Of a DNA stretch of 64,000 nt, positions 22,420-33,487 are shown one piece after another (position 1 is the stretch's first letter; each line of letters opens with the position of its first letter). The DNA is taken from contig CM018691.1 of the NCBI GenBank assembly GCA_009363875.1, positions 5,518,001 through 5,582,000 on the forward strand. Reading direction: 5' to 3'. Made by a program: the position numbers and the translations under genes. Below the pieces are notes generated by a model. It ran no database searches and had not been told where the DNA came from. It saw only the letters and a list, made by a program, of their open reading frames with translations. The DNA comes from Mikania micrantha (lineage: Eukaryota; Streptophyta; Magnoliopsida; Asterales; Asteraceae).

Positions 22420-22979
22420 ATAAAAAAAGACTTGCTGTTAGAGTGGCACATGACAATTGTGTCAATCATAACATTTCAAAATTATTCTCTTAGTCATGTG
22501 TGATGAAGGTTGATTAAGATGTAAAAGGCCTTGGTAACGTCCCGTCAAGCCCGTGTATCATTACACATTAAACATGACTGGCTCACACGTGATGGAGGTC
22601 ACGGAGTGATTGGGGAGCTATGTGTCTGTGTAATAATTATATATGAAGTGATAAGAATGTAATTGTTAAATATATATATATATATATGTGAAGAGAGAAA
22701 TGATGATTTAAATTGTTTATATGAGGCTTACGTGACAATTACGTAAAGTGATAAGAGTGTGGTAAGTACACATAACGTTAAACGAGTGACGCATACCGTT
22801 AAACAAATGATCTTTCGTATATTTTCCTTTACTAGATTACCAAGATACCATAACGTTTCAAAATTATTTGTAACGTAACGTAACCTAATTTATTAAATTC
22901 AACTTTCTTTTTGAACAATAAAAGTCATTTGTTACTTGCACCTCTAGAAGATGAGCATGACGAGAGACTAAGTCTACAA
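22420..22979. other. Region downstream of LEA gene 1
   Basis: No gene. It holds a (TA)n microsatellite near 22670-22687. This is 3' flank of the minus-strand LEA gene. A polyadenylation site was not assigned. Confidence 0.4.
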
Positions 22980-23457
22980 CTATTCAGCAAAAGGATCAAC
23001 CGGAGGTATTTCGCCGGTGAATGATTCCTTCACCGGCGGTTCCAAATCCTCCATCGGCCGAAAAAACGTCTTCTCATCCATAACCGATTCTTCAGTGTTG
23101 CACGTCACCGCCGGTTCCTCCGAGTACTGTTCACTCGCTGGAACAAACACTCCGGTGTCCGGATCCGGCTCCCAGTATTCTTCCGGCTTATGCAAGATCT
23201 CCTCAACCGGCGGTACCTCAACGTCAACATCAATTTCATCTTCTACCTCCTTCTCGTAAGCTGATTCGTGCAGTTTCCTTCTGCGTTCATCGAATTAGCA
23301 AAAACAAAATATGTAAAATGGTAATGTCTGTAATCGAATTGAAGGATTAAAAAGGTCGGATCTGAAGTTACCGGCCGGTGGAGAAGGCGGTGATTAACGG
23401 TGGAGGAGACGGAGTTAGAGCGCGGTGGTAGTTGGTTACGATGAGCTTCCCAGCCAT
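22980..23457 (-). CDS. LEA_3-like (At5g17165-like) protein, two exons
   Basis: Minus strand: exon 1 23457-23372, intron 23371-23281 (91 bp, donor CCG/GTAACT, acceptor aacgcag/AAGG), exon 2 23280-22980, stop TAG. The joined frame is 128 codons. The ATG at 23455-23457 was chosen because splicing restores the family junction (GRR-KLHESAYEKE compared with RRT-LHASYDKN in gene 2). Residues 1-30 are basic and hydroxylated with no acidic residue, like an organelle (mitochondrial) presequence. The rest is acidic and proline-rich, likely disordered. Family marks: EEYWEPDPDTGVFVPA (residues 62-77) and DEKTFFRPMEDL (97-108). LEA_3-type proteins are small, hydrophilic and linked to stress and dehydration. 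The specific role here is unknown. Its paralogue is at 55093-56414. Confidence 0.85.
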
Positions 23458-23686
23458 GGCGGTGTGTTTTACGGATGCGGAGGATGTAGATACACAGATA
23501 AATACATGTTACACGTCGCATACATAGAACCGACTCTCATTTTGTAAGTATTAAAAATCTGACAACATTTATATATTTAAAAGATTAAATAAATTAAAAT
23601 CATTTTAATAAAAATTAATGGTAGCCATCGCCATCTGGGCTTCGTTAACGATGAGTTTTAAAACCCCTTCGGCCCTCCCATCTTTC
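23458..23686. other. Promoter-side flank of LEA gene 1
   Basis: The likely 5' UTR and core promoter lie here. No convincing TATA box was seen. Confidence 0.4.
23512..23517 (-). promoter_or_regulatory. ABRE-like ACGTG core upstream of LEA gene 1
   Basis: On the minus strand gcGACGTGt lies about 55 bases upstream of the start codon. ACGTG is the core bound by ABA-responsive bZIP factors. Function here is inferred from the gene family only. Confidence 0.35.
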
Positions 23687-23695
23687 AAAATTTTA
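23687..23695. repeat. 9-bp target duplication aaaatttta, left
   Basis: Matches 24184-24192 exactly and flanks the Mutator-type element. Confidence 0.85.
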
Positions 23696-24183
23696 GAGTA
23701 AATTACATAAAACATCCTTTACGTTTATCTAATATTGCAGGTTTCATTCTTTATGTTTAAAAAGCGCCATTAACATCCTTTATGTTTACATTTTGTTGCA
23801 GATTACGTCCTTTACACTAACTTCTGTTAGAAACTTATGTTAATTATTTTAAAATGACAATTCTGCCCTTCTATTTAAATGACCAATAATGAAACTTTTA
23901 TTATTTAATTATTTCCTTAAATTTAAAGGACCAAATCTGAAACTTTTATTTTTTTAGTTTTATTTTTCTTTTCTTTTGAATTATTATTCTTTTTTTAACA
24001 TTTATTTTCTTTCTTTTTCTTTTTTTTACATCATTTTAATTTTATAAATTAACATAAGTTAGTGTAAAGGATGTAATCTGCAACAAAATGTAAACATAAA
24101 GGATGTTAATGGCGCTTTTTAAACATAAAGGATGAAACCTGCAATATTAGATAAACGTAAAGGATGTTTTATGTAATTTACTC
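23696..24183. mobile_element. Mutator-type MITE with about 135-bp inverted repeats
   Basis: Starts GAGTAAATTAC and ends GTAATTTACTC. The two arms (23696-23830 and about 24049-24183) are nearly perfect inverted repeats, including gcgccattaacatccttta and its reverse complement. The 9-bp duplication and G-start are typical of Mutator-like elements. The 220-bp centre is T-rich and encodes nothing. Confidence 0.88.
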
Positions 24184-24192
24184 AAAATTTTA
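24184..24192. repeat. 9-bp target duplication aaaatttta, right
   Basis: Partner of 23687-23695. Confidence 0.85.
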
Positions 24193-24203
24193 TATATGTA
24201 TAA

Positions 24204-25004
24204 CTAGGTTATTAACCCGTGTATCACACGAATTTGGATATAAAATATTAAATAGTTAGTAATGAAAATTTAGCAATTATAAAACGATATTTTTATATAA
24301 AATGATTAATTTACTTATTAATAAATATTTTAAGTAATAAAAAAATAATTAAAAACTTTAATCATTATACAAATAATATATAACCTTTTAATGTGTAATA
24401 ATTGATATCTTTGAAATAACTAATATTAAAAAATTCAGTTTCTATTATATTAAAAACTAAATTTTATAAATCAGTAATATAAAATATAATTTTTGTAATT
24501 ATTTAAGTTCAACGACTCAATTTAAATTAGCGTTAAACATAACGGAACAAAAATGTAACTTTTTCTATCATTTTTATTACTTCCGATTTTAAATAAATTA
24601 AAAAACATCATTAGATGATAAAAATCTCATTGTTTAAAAACTCCTTTTATAATATATTTTATTTAAAAAACACACTTTTTAAGATAACTTGTTTTTTACA
24701 TAAATTTTGTTTTTTGAAAATAAAATATTTCTTACTTTAAAAATTTTGATTTTATAATTTAATTGTGCTTTATAATAAAAAAATAAATAAGATATTAGTT
24801 ATTAATATTATATTATTTAATAAAATAAAAAAATTATTTAATAAGAGAGAGAATATAATTATTTAATAAGAGAGAGAATTAAGTAAAGTGATAAGGAGTT
24901 GACATGTGGCAATATTAATGTAAGAAGGTGACATGTGGCATTAGTGATGTAAGAGGGTGACAAATGGCAAAATTGTTAGTCTTTTATTATATAGTATAGA
25001 TAGA
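24204..25004 (-). mobile_element. Non-autonomous Helitron
   Basis: Minus strand: A|TCTATCTATACTATATAATA start at 25004 and CGTGTGATACACG hairpin ... CCTAG|T at 24207-24204. About 800 bp, no coding content. Near its 5' end a motif gacatgtggc recurs three times (24900-24968). Confidence 0.72.
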
Positions 25005-25370
25005 TTTTTTTTTTCAAGAATCATTTATCTATTCATCTCGCGTTTTATTAAACAATTTCGTCTTTTTTCGAAAAACTAGACGTTGCAACCGTTGTCACTA
25101 GTTAAAAAACGATTCTTTCATTTGAAAATACCTTTTATAAATGTTTGTATTAACCGAAAATCATTGATGTCCCGTGACTAAGTATGTGAACAATTATGTC
25201 CGGTCTTAGTTACACATGTCTTATTACAGCCTTTTCAATTCTAGTGTCAAACAATCTATAGATGCAAACTATTAGCTCTATTTGGTTTTGTGTTAATTGT
25301 TATGGGTTATTACTTGTTTGGAATTTATTATTGTTGTCATGCTATTCATTCTAATACATTAGTAGCCTAA
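25005..25370. other. Intergenic, left flank of the retrotransposon nest
   Basis: No gene seen. It ends at the target duplication aaaat (25371-25375). Confidence 0.5.
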
Positions 25371-25375
25371 AAAAT
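25371..25375. repeat. Target duplication aaaat of element A, left
   Basis: Repeated at 53631-53635, just outside the other end of A. Confidence 0.9.
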
Positions 25376-26021
25376 TGTGACACCCCAGTCACCTTCAGTC
25401 CCCTCCGGACATTTTACACCACGTTTTAATAATTTACGTTTAGGTCCCAGAAAAAAAACAAACTTTTGTGTTTAACAAACCTTTAAACATACTATTACCA
25501 ACACTTGTTAAAACAAGTTTAAGTATGTTTACAAACTTGACAAAACATTTAATACACAAAAGCTTCACACAAGTTCGATTATTTAAAGATTAAACCACGA
25601 TACGAGCCTCCATGTTCAATTCCCGATCACCATCACCGCTCACCCTACTCTTTTGTACATGTAACACCACATTTAAATTCACCATTAGTTCGTTAGAACT
25701 AAGTCAGATTACCTCATCATTCACCAAGTATATTCCATAACACCATATGGATACACTAATGAGGTTTCACATAAAATGTTGACAACAACATTTAACCACA
25801 TATAAAACGATTTACTAACGGTTCGTTTTCAACCAAAACCTCAATATATCCCCCATTCATGCACAATTATTATAATTTAATATAACACATATATTAACAC
25901 CCAACACACCAACTGTGCATCATGTTTCACAAAGATCGTAATTCACAAATTTGACACTTGGATTTCAAATGTCTACACCAAACATACACCTTACCAATCC
26001 AACATCCACACATTCGTAGAT

Positions 26022-26471
26022 AACAGCATGTTCACACACCTTGTGAATCATGCAGCAACAATAACCACAATCATGATAACGGCATGTTCACACACCTTGT
26101 GAATCATTCAGCAACAATAACCACAATCATGATAACGGCATGTTCACACACCTTGTGAATCATTCAGCAACAATAACCACAATCATGATAACGGCATGTT
26201 CACACACCTTGTGAATCATTCAGCAACAATAACCACAATCATGATAACGGCATGTTCACACACCTTGTGAATCATTCAGCAACAATAACCACAATCATGA
26301 TAACGGCATGTTCACACACCTTGTGAATCATTCAGCAACAATAACCACAATCATGATAACGGCATGTTCACAGACCTTGTGAATCATGCAGCAACAATAA
26401 CCACAATCATGATAACAGCATGTTCACACACCTTGTGAATCATGCAGCAACAATAACCACAATCATGATAA
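26022..26471. repeat. 56-bp minisatellite in the LTR of element A
   Basis: About eight head-to-tail copies, nearly identical, each with the inverted pair TTCAC...GTGAA around acacctt. The other LTR has an array of the same total size, split at 33487/52274 by element B. Confidence 0.93.
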
Positions 26472-27283
26472 CACCATCACTTGTAGTATGGACTCACCCA
26501 GTCCTTAAGTACAAGTTCTATCAAATAGGTAACTTACCTTAATTTGAAGAGTTATCAACAGTTTCCAACTCTTTCCCAGGCCTTCTAGAACTAGATTCAC
26601 CTCCTCTCCCTATTATATATTCACATATAACAGAATTTAACAACATGAACACACAACTTGTGTTATTATATAATCTAATTCATTTGACCTGTTTCATTCT
26701 TTATTTTCCATCAAAACCTCGTTGAGGCTTTTATCAATAACCCATGTGTAGAAATTAAGCTACACATGTAAATCATATTTAAATTATCACAACCTCATAT
26801 TCCAACATTTAATCAACCTTAGAATTGGGGTTTACCCTTCCAAAGGATGATCTAAAACCACCATAAACATGATTTAATCACATCACTAGTTATCATACTC
26901 AACAATATGAGTTTCTCGACAACCGGACATTATAACGGATCCAAATCAAAATCTCACCGTTAAAACATCTAGTAATTCGTTTCTAGTCATCCCAGATCAT
27001 TATATAATACTCAAAACTATATTTAATCCGCATATTATCAAAATAGATGAGATAAAACGAATCGTTACCCTCCAAACGAATTTCTGAATGAAATACAACG
27101 ATCTGGACGTGTAGAAACGATCCACAGCTCAACCCGAACGTCTGGATAGCTTAAAAATTGATGTTGGGTGCTGAAAGTTCGTATATGTGTGTGTTTATGG
27201 TGAAAATGATCGAGAAAGAGAGATAGATGTATGTTTTTGTGAATTCCTTAGAAGATAAGCTTTCTGCCAAGCCGCCCCACCCG

Positions 27284-27415
27284 TCGCGTACCGCGAAGAA
27301 GGGTTCAAAAATTCTTCGCGTACCGCGAAGAAATTCGGGATCCTCAGATAATTTACTTTCTTCGCGTACCGCGAGGGTGGCTCACGAAGCCTTCGTGTAC
27401 CGCGAAGAAATTCCA
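27284..27415. repeat. CTTCGCGTACCGCGAAG inverted motifs in U3 of A
   Basis: Four copies of a 7-bp stem around TAC (some with one mismatch). The homologous segment in the 5' LTR is 53332-53462 with extra differences. Confidence 0.8.
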
Positions 27416-27581
27416 AACATAATATCTTTGTTTCACGATTTCGTACAATCCGGAACTCCGTTTCGCGCTCGGTTTTCTCCCACGTTCATCATTTCTCACA
27501 TATTTTCAATTTTTAATAACCAAAACCATTCTACTTACGATTTCTTCAAACGTATTCATATTATTAAAACGGGTCGTTACA

Positions 27582-27593
27582 AATCTCCCCTCC
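27582..27593 (-). other. Polypurine tract of element A
   Basis: Minus-strand ggaggggagatt abuts the 3' LTR start TGTAAC. It is the expected primer for plus-strand DNA. Confidence 0.8.
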
Positions 27594-27620
27594 TTACAAA
27601 GGTTTCGTCCTCGAAACCGG

Positions 27621-30600
27621 TTATACATCAAAAAGAAAAGGATAAAATTTCCTTATTTCATCTTCTGACTCCCACGTTGCGTCAGATCCCCTCCTGTTAT
27701 TCCATTGAACTTTTACCTGGTTCAAAGACTTGTTTCTGAGTTGTTTGACCTTTCGGTCTAATATAGCTACCGGCTTTTCCACATAGTTCAACTTGTCATC
27801 AATTTCCAAGTCTTCTAGTGGCACATAAGCCGATTCATCAGCCAAACATTTTCTCAGATATGACACATGAAAAGTATCATGTATACCACTCAGTTCTTCT
27901 GGTAGCTCAAGGCGATAAGCAACATTACCTATCCGAGCTATAATTCTGAATGGTCCAATAAAACGCGGACTTAATTTTCCTCGTTTACGAAAACGAATCA
28001 CACCCTTCCAAGGGGAAACCTTTAATAACACAAAGTCTCCCACTTAAAATTCAATTGATCGTCTTCGTTTATCTGCATACGACTTTTGACGATCTTGTGA
28101 CGCCTTCAAGTGAGCTCGAATTTGATCAATTTGCTGATTTGTTTCTTTCAATATTTCTTTATTTTCAAGCTCTCGCAGGCCAACCTCTCCCCAGCAAACA
28201 GGAGTTCGACATCGCCTTCCATATAACATCTCATATGGAGGCATTCCCAACCCAGAATGATAACTGTTGTTATACGAAAATTCCGCCAGAGGTAGATAGT
28301 CATCCCAACTTCCTCCAAAATCAATGATACATGCTCGTAGCATATCCTCTAGCGTCTGAATGGTTCGTTCACTCTGACCATCAGTCTGGGGATGATACGC
28401 CGTGCTCAACAACAGTTTCGTGCCCAATTTCTTTTGAAAATTCCTCCAGAAATGCGAAGTAAATCGTGTGTCTCGATCGGACACAATCGTCACTGGTATT
28501 CCGTGACGCGACACTATTTCTTTCACATACACTTCGGCCATCTTCTCGGAAGAATATGATTCATGAATAAGAATAAAATGAGCACTTTTAGTCAACCGAT
28601 CCACAATGACCCAAATCGCATCATACCCCTTTCAGGTTTTCGGGAGTTTAGTAATTAGGTCCATTGTGATATGTTCCCATTTCCACATATGAATCTCCAA
28701 GGGCTGTAATTTGCCATAAGGTTTTTGATGCTCAGCCTTAACTTGTAAACAAGTTAAACATTTTTCAACATATTTAACAATATCTCGCTTCATACCTGGC
28801 CACCAGTAATTTACCCGAAGTTCTCGATACATTTTAGTGGCCCCCGGATGAATTGAGTATTTTGATTTATGAGATTTCTCCATTAGATCAGTTTTCAAAG
28901 AACAAGTGGGAGGTATCCACACCCTACCCCATCTTGTTTTTAAACCACGACTATCTTCATCCAAGTTATGAGCTTGCCCCTTTATTCGGTCTCGTTTCCA
29001 GTTTTCTTCTTTCAAAGCTTCAACTTGAGCTTCTTTAATTTGATCCACCAAATCAGAGGAAATCACAATCTTCATTGCGGTAACCCGAATGGGTTCATGT
29101 TCCTCTTTCCTACTCAAGGCATCCGCCACCACATTGGCTTTATCTGGATGATAAAGGATTTCACAACCATAATCCTTGAGTAGTTCTATCCATCGTCTTT
29201 GCCTCATATTTAATTCCTTCTGTGTAAAGAAATATTTCAGGCTCTTGTGATCAGTGTAAATTGTGCATTTCACACCATACAAGTAATGCCTCCAGATTTT
29301 TAAGGCAAACACCACCGCTGTTAATTCTAGATCATGAGTAGGATAGTTTACTTCATGAACTTTCAGTTGCCTCGACGCATAGGCAATCACTTTACCCCTT
29401 TGCATAAGGACACAACCAAGCCCAAGATAAGATGCATCAGAATACACCACCAAATCATCAGGTCCATCCGGTAAAGTTAATACCAGTGCCTGAGTTAACT
29501 TGAACTTGAGCTCATTAAAAGCTTTTTCTTGATCATTACCCCAAACAAATTTCACATCTTTTCTTGTCAGTTTAGTTAAAGGAGATGCAATTCTTGCAAA
29601 ATCCTGTATAAACCGCCGATAATAACCGGCTAGACCAAGAAAACTTCTAATTTCAGTAGGAGTTTTAGGTGAACTCCACTTCATCACCGCTTGAACTTTC
29701 GAAGGATCAACAAGTATGCCATCAGCACACACCACATGTCCCAAAAACTGGACTTCACGCAACCAAAATGCGCATTTAGAAAATTTGGCATATAATTTCT
29801 CCTTACGTAAAGTTTCAAGAACTTCACGCAAATGACAAGCGTGATCACCCTCATCTTTAGAATAAATAAGAATGTCATCGATAAAGACAATGACAGATCG
29901 ATCCAACATTGGGCGACACACCCGGTTCATCAAATCCATGAACGCAGCCGGTGCATTTGTCAACCCAAACGACATCACAAGAAATTCATAATGACCGTAA
30001 CGAGTACGAAAAGCAGTCTTGGGAATATCTTCCTCTTTAACCTTGAGTTGATGATAACCCGAGCGAAGATAGATTTTAGAAAACCACGACGCTCCTTGCA
30101 ACTGATCAAAAAGGTCATCAATTCGAGGTAGAGGATATCGGTTTTTCACAGTTACTTTGTTCAACTCTCTATAATCAATACACATTCTAAGGCTTCCGTT
30201 TTTCTTTTTAACAAAAAGAATTGGTGCACCCCACGGGGAGATACTCGGACGGATAAAGCCTTTATCCAAAAGATCTTGCAACTGTGTCATTAATTCTTTC
30301 AGTTTAGATGGTGCCAACCGATATGGAGCTTTAGCTATGGGCTTAGCCCCAGGAATGAGATCAATTTTAAACTCAACTTCTCTATCACAAGGAATTTCCG
30401 GTAAATCATCCGGGAATACATCAGGAAAATCCCTGACTACTGGAACATCATTAAGTTCCTTTACCTCATTCCTTACATCAATAACATAAGCTAAGAATGA
30501 CTGACCCCCATGGTTCATGTAATTCATAGCTTTAGCTAAGGAACACAATATGGTTCCACCTCGTTTCTCTCCCTGAATACATACTTCATAACCACCCGGA

Positions 30601-32078
30601 GATATTAATTGAATAACCTTTCGGTTACATACAATGTTAGCTCCATATTTAGACAACCAATCCATTCCAATCACAACATCAAATTCTCCCAAGATCATTG
30701 GAATCAAGTCAACCTCATAATCCTCACCATCAATGGTGAGTTTACATCTATGATAGATGTCATACACTAAGAAACTCTTAGAATCAGCTATTTCTACCTT
30801 TAATGGACAATGTAGCTTAGCTAGTTCAAACGAATCATGATTCACAAATTTCACAGATATAAAAGAGCGACTAGCTCCAGAATCAAACAATATATAAGCA
30901 GGCAAGGAATTTATATGAAAAGTACATGTCACCACGTCTGAAGTGACTTTAGCCTCTTCCGCCGTAATTTTGAAGGCTCTACCCTTTGGTGGGGGTATTT
31001 CAACCTTCTTGCCACTACCTTGGGCCTTAAAAGACCCACCACTCGTACCTCCTTGGCCTGCCCCTTTCAACTCTGGGCATTCACTTCGTCGATGCCCCGG
31101 TTTGTAGCAGTTATAGCATAGATTGAGTGCACTGGCACATTGAGAGGCAAGATGCCCCAGCTTGCCACATTTATAACATACCACCGATTTAAAGTAACAT
31201 TCCCCAAAATGTTTCCTTCCACATTTTAAACAATGTTTAGCTTCTCCCAAAGAACTAAACTTTTTCAGTAGACTAACAAATTTCCCCTTTTTAGAGGATC
31301 CCACTTCCTTCTCCATTTTTCGTTTCTCCCCACGATCTTCTTGTCTTTTTAACTCCAATTCACGCTCACGAGCGCAATCAATCAATTCAGACAAAGTTTC
31401 AAACTTTGATGGTATGAGAAACTCCCGGTACTTAGCATTCAACATACTATGGTACCTGTTAATCCACATTCATTCAGTCCTAAGAAGATCAGGACAAAAT
31501 TTAGCTTTATCATAGAACACTGCAGTAATAGTGTCTATATCCTCCTCCTTATGCCTCATATGTAAAAACTCCTCAGTAATTCTATCAATAGCAGCTTGAG
31601 GACAGAATCGTTTAAGGAACAACTCTTTAAATGCACCCCAAGTCAATTCCTTAATTCCATCCCGACCCTTCTCCTTTCGGAGAAGTTCCCACCAATCTTT
31701 TGCTCGTTCTTTCAATTGGTTTCCAGCAAACATTACCTTGTCAGACGGATCACAATGACACGTTTCAAACGTGCTTTCCATATCAGTTATCCACCTTTGG
31801 CTAAACAGTGGATCCACTTCACCTTTAAATTCCGTTGGCTTACAAGCCACAAACTCCTTATAGGTAACCTTTTTAGAAGGTTTTTCGCCACCCATTTCAT
31901 CTTTAAGAGTTGCAAACTCTTCATGTATAAAATCTTTCAACGAAGCTTGTAATCCTTCTAAACGAGTCGGTAAAGTAGCTTCAAATGATTTAGCTACTTC
32001 CTCCCTCACCATCATTTGCAGTTCAGTGAGTTGTTCTTCCTCATGCCCAAACCCCTTGGGGTTATGTTCATCAGCCAT
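27621..32078 (-). pseudogene. Gag-Pol of element A (chromodomain type), three nonsense codons
   Basis: Minus strand, single frame from ATG at 32078 (MADEHNPKGF) to a stop at 27621. Order: Gag; three CCHC-type zinc knuckles (about 31240-31065, e.g. CYKCGKLGHLASQC); protease LFDSGAS; reverse transcriptase with VFIDDILIYS; RNase H (YSDASYLGLG, YTDHKSLKYFF); integrase with H-H-C-C finger, SDRDTRF and TDGQSERTIQ; and a C-terminal chromodomain-like segment (VKVQWNNRRG...TWESEDEI). In-frame stops: TGA 31470-31472, TGA 28632-28634, TAA 28044-28046. There is no frameshift. In RT motif A the usual KIDLRSGYHQ reads KIYLRSGYHQ (Tyr codon 30069-30071), so a catalytic Asp is gone. All four changes are single-base and the copy is inactive. 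Confidence 0.95.
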
Positions 32079-32617
32079 TTTATGACTGAAATAATATGAC
32101 ATATCATTAGTTTACATATTTATTCTCCACATATATGCAAACCACATATTCCAAACCACATACTCGACCTTAACGGACTTATACATTACATATTTATGTG
32201 TCTTTATTGAATATTCACACTCTTGTGAATTACTCAATTATTTAGATAATACCGACACATCTCTGATTTTAACCAATCACATACACCCAATCTTCACACC
32301 CCACCAATACCTCCATACACTGATGTGAAATAATGTTCCTAAGGATACGTTCATATCGTGTATATGTTACTATGCTGGCCAGGCATAGCAAGATATGCAC
32401 CATATACACGTGTCCTTACATTCACTGTTTCACACTAGTTAGGAATATTGGTTTATAACAAAACAATTTCCATATCATATAACAATTTACAGATACATCA
32501 TACCTCGTGAGTTCGGCTTTGTGATCGGATTTCGAATTGAACGGCTCTTCCCATCCACCCAGAGCTCAATGGTTTGAGTTTAAGTGTTTATGACGCACTC
32601 AAATTCCTCAAACCGTT
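32079..32617 (-). other. Leader of element A
   Basis: This is the untranslated segment between primer site and Gag. It has an acceptor-like ttatttcag just before the Gag ATG and no upstream frame like that of element B. Confidence 0.6.
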
Positions 32618-32630
32618 GGCTCTGATACCA
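32618..32630 (-). other. Primer binding site of element A
   Basis: ggctctgatacca here is TGGTATCAGAGCC on the minus strand, complementary to initiator tRNA-Met, three bases from the LTR end. Confidence 0.93.
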
Positions 32631-32633
32631 ACC

Positions 32634-33487
32634 TGTGACACCCCAGTCACCTTGAGTCCCCTCCGGACATTTTACACCACGATTTAATAATTTACGTTTA
32701 GGTCCCAGAAAAAAAACAAACTTTTGTGTTTAACAAACCTTTAAACATACTATTACCAACACTTGTTAAAACAAGTTTAAGTATGTTTACAAGCTTGACA
32801 AAACATTTAATACACAAAAGCTTCACACAAGTTCGATTATTTAAAGATTAAACCACCATACGAGCCTCCATGTTCGATTCCCGATCACCATCACCGCTCA
32901 CCCTACTCTTTTGTACCTGTAACACCACATTTAAATTCACCATTAGTTCGTTAGAACTAAGTAAGATTACCTCATCATTCACCAAGTATATTCCATAACA
33001 CCATATGGATACACTAATGAGGTTTCACATAAAATGTTGACAACAACATTTAACCACATATAAAACGATTTACTAACGGTTCGTTTTCAACCAAAACCTC
33101 AATATATCCCCCATTCATGCACAATTATTATAATTTAATATAACACATATATTAACACCCAACACACCAATTGTGCATCATGTTTCACAAAGATCGTAAT
33201 TCACAAATTTGACACTTGGATTTCAAATGTCTACACCAAACATACACCTTACCAATCCAACATCCACACATTCGTAGATAACAGCATGTTCACACACCTT
33301 GTGAATCATGCAGCAACAATAACCACAATCATGATAACGGCATGTTCACACACCTTGTGAATCATTCAGCAACAATAACCACAATCATGATAACGGCATG
33401 TTCACACACCTTGTGAATCATTCAGCAACAATAACCACAATCATGATAACGGCATGTTCACACACCTTGTGAATCATTCAGCAACAA
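32634..33487 (-). repeat. 5' LTR of element A, first part
   Basis: Matches 25376-26230 with scattered substitutions. It stops inside the 56-bp minisatellite where element B inserted. It continues at 52279. Confidence 0.95.
33483..33487. repeat. Target duplication aacaa of element B, left
   Basis: Repeated at 52274-52278. Confidence 0.93.

Larger units (their letters stand above)
25376..27581 (-). repeat. 3' LTR of element A
   Basis: 2,206 bp. It contains an eight-copy 56-bp minisatellite (26022-26471), a set of TTCGCGTACCGCGAA inverted motifs (27280-27415) in U3, and a conserved U3 block (27428-27492) shared with element B. Confidence 0.93.

Noticed and set aside
21448..22493. Frames with repeated RTGQYG-like strings on both strands
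   Set aside because: The strings are translations of the palindromic DNA motif, which explains them better than coding.
23017..23259. Plus-strand 80-codon frame
   Set aside because: Antisense to exon 2 of LEA gene 1.
26022..26471. Regular 56-bp repeats, at first sight CRISPR-like
   Set aside because: Units are contiguous without unique spacers and lie in a plant LTR.
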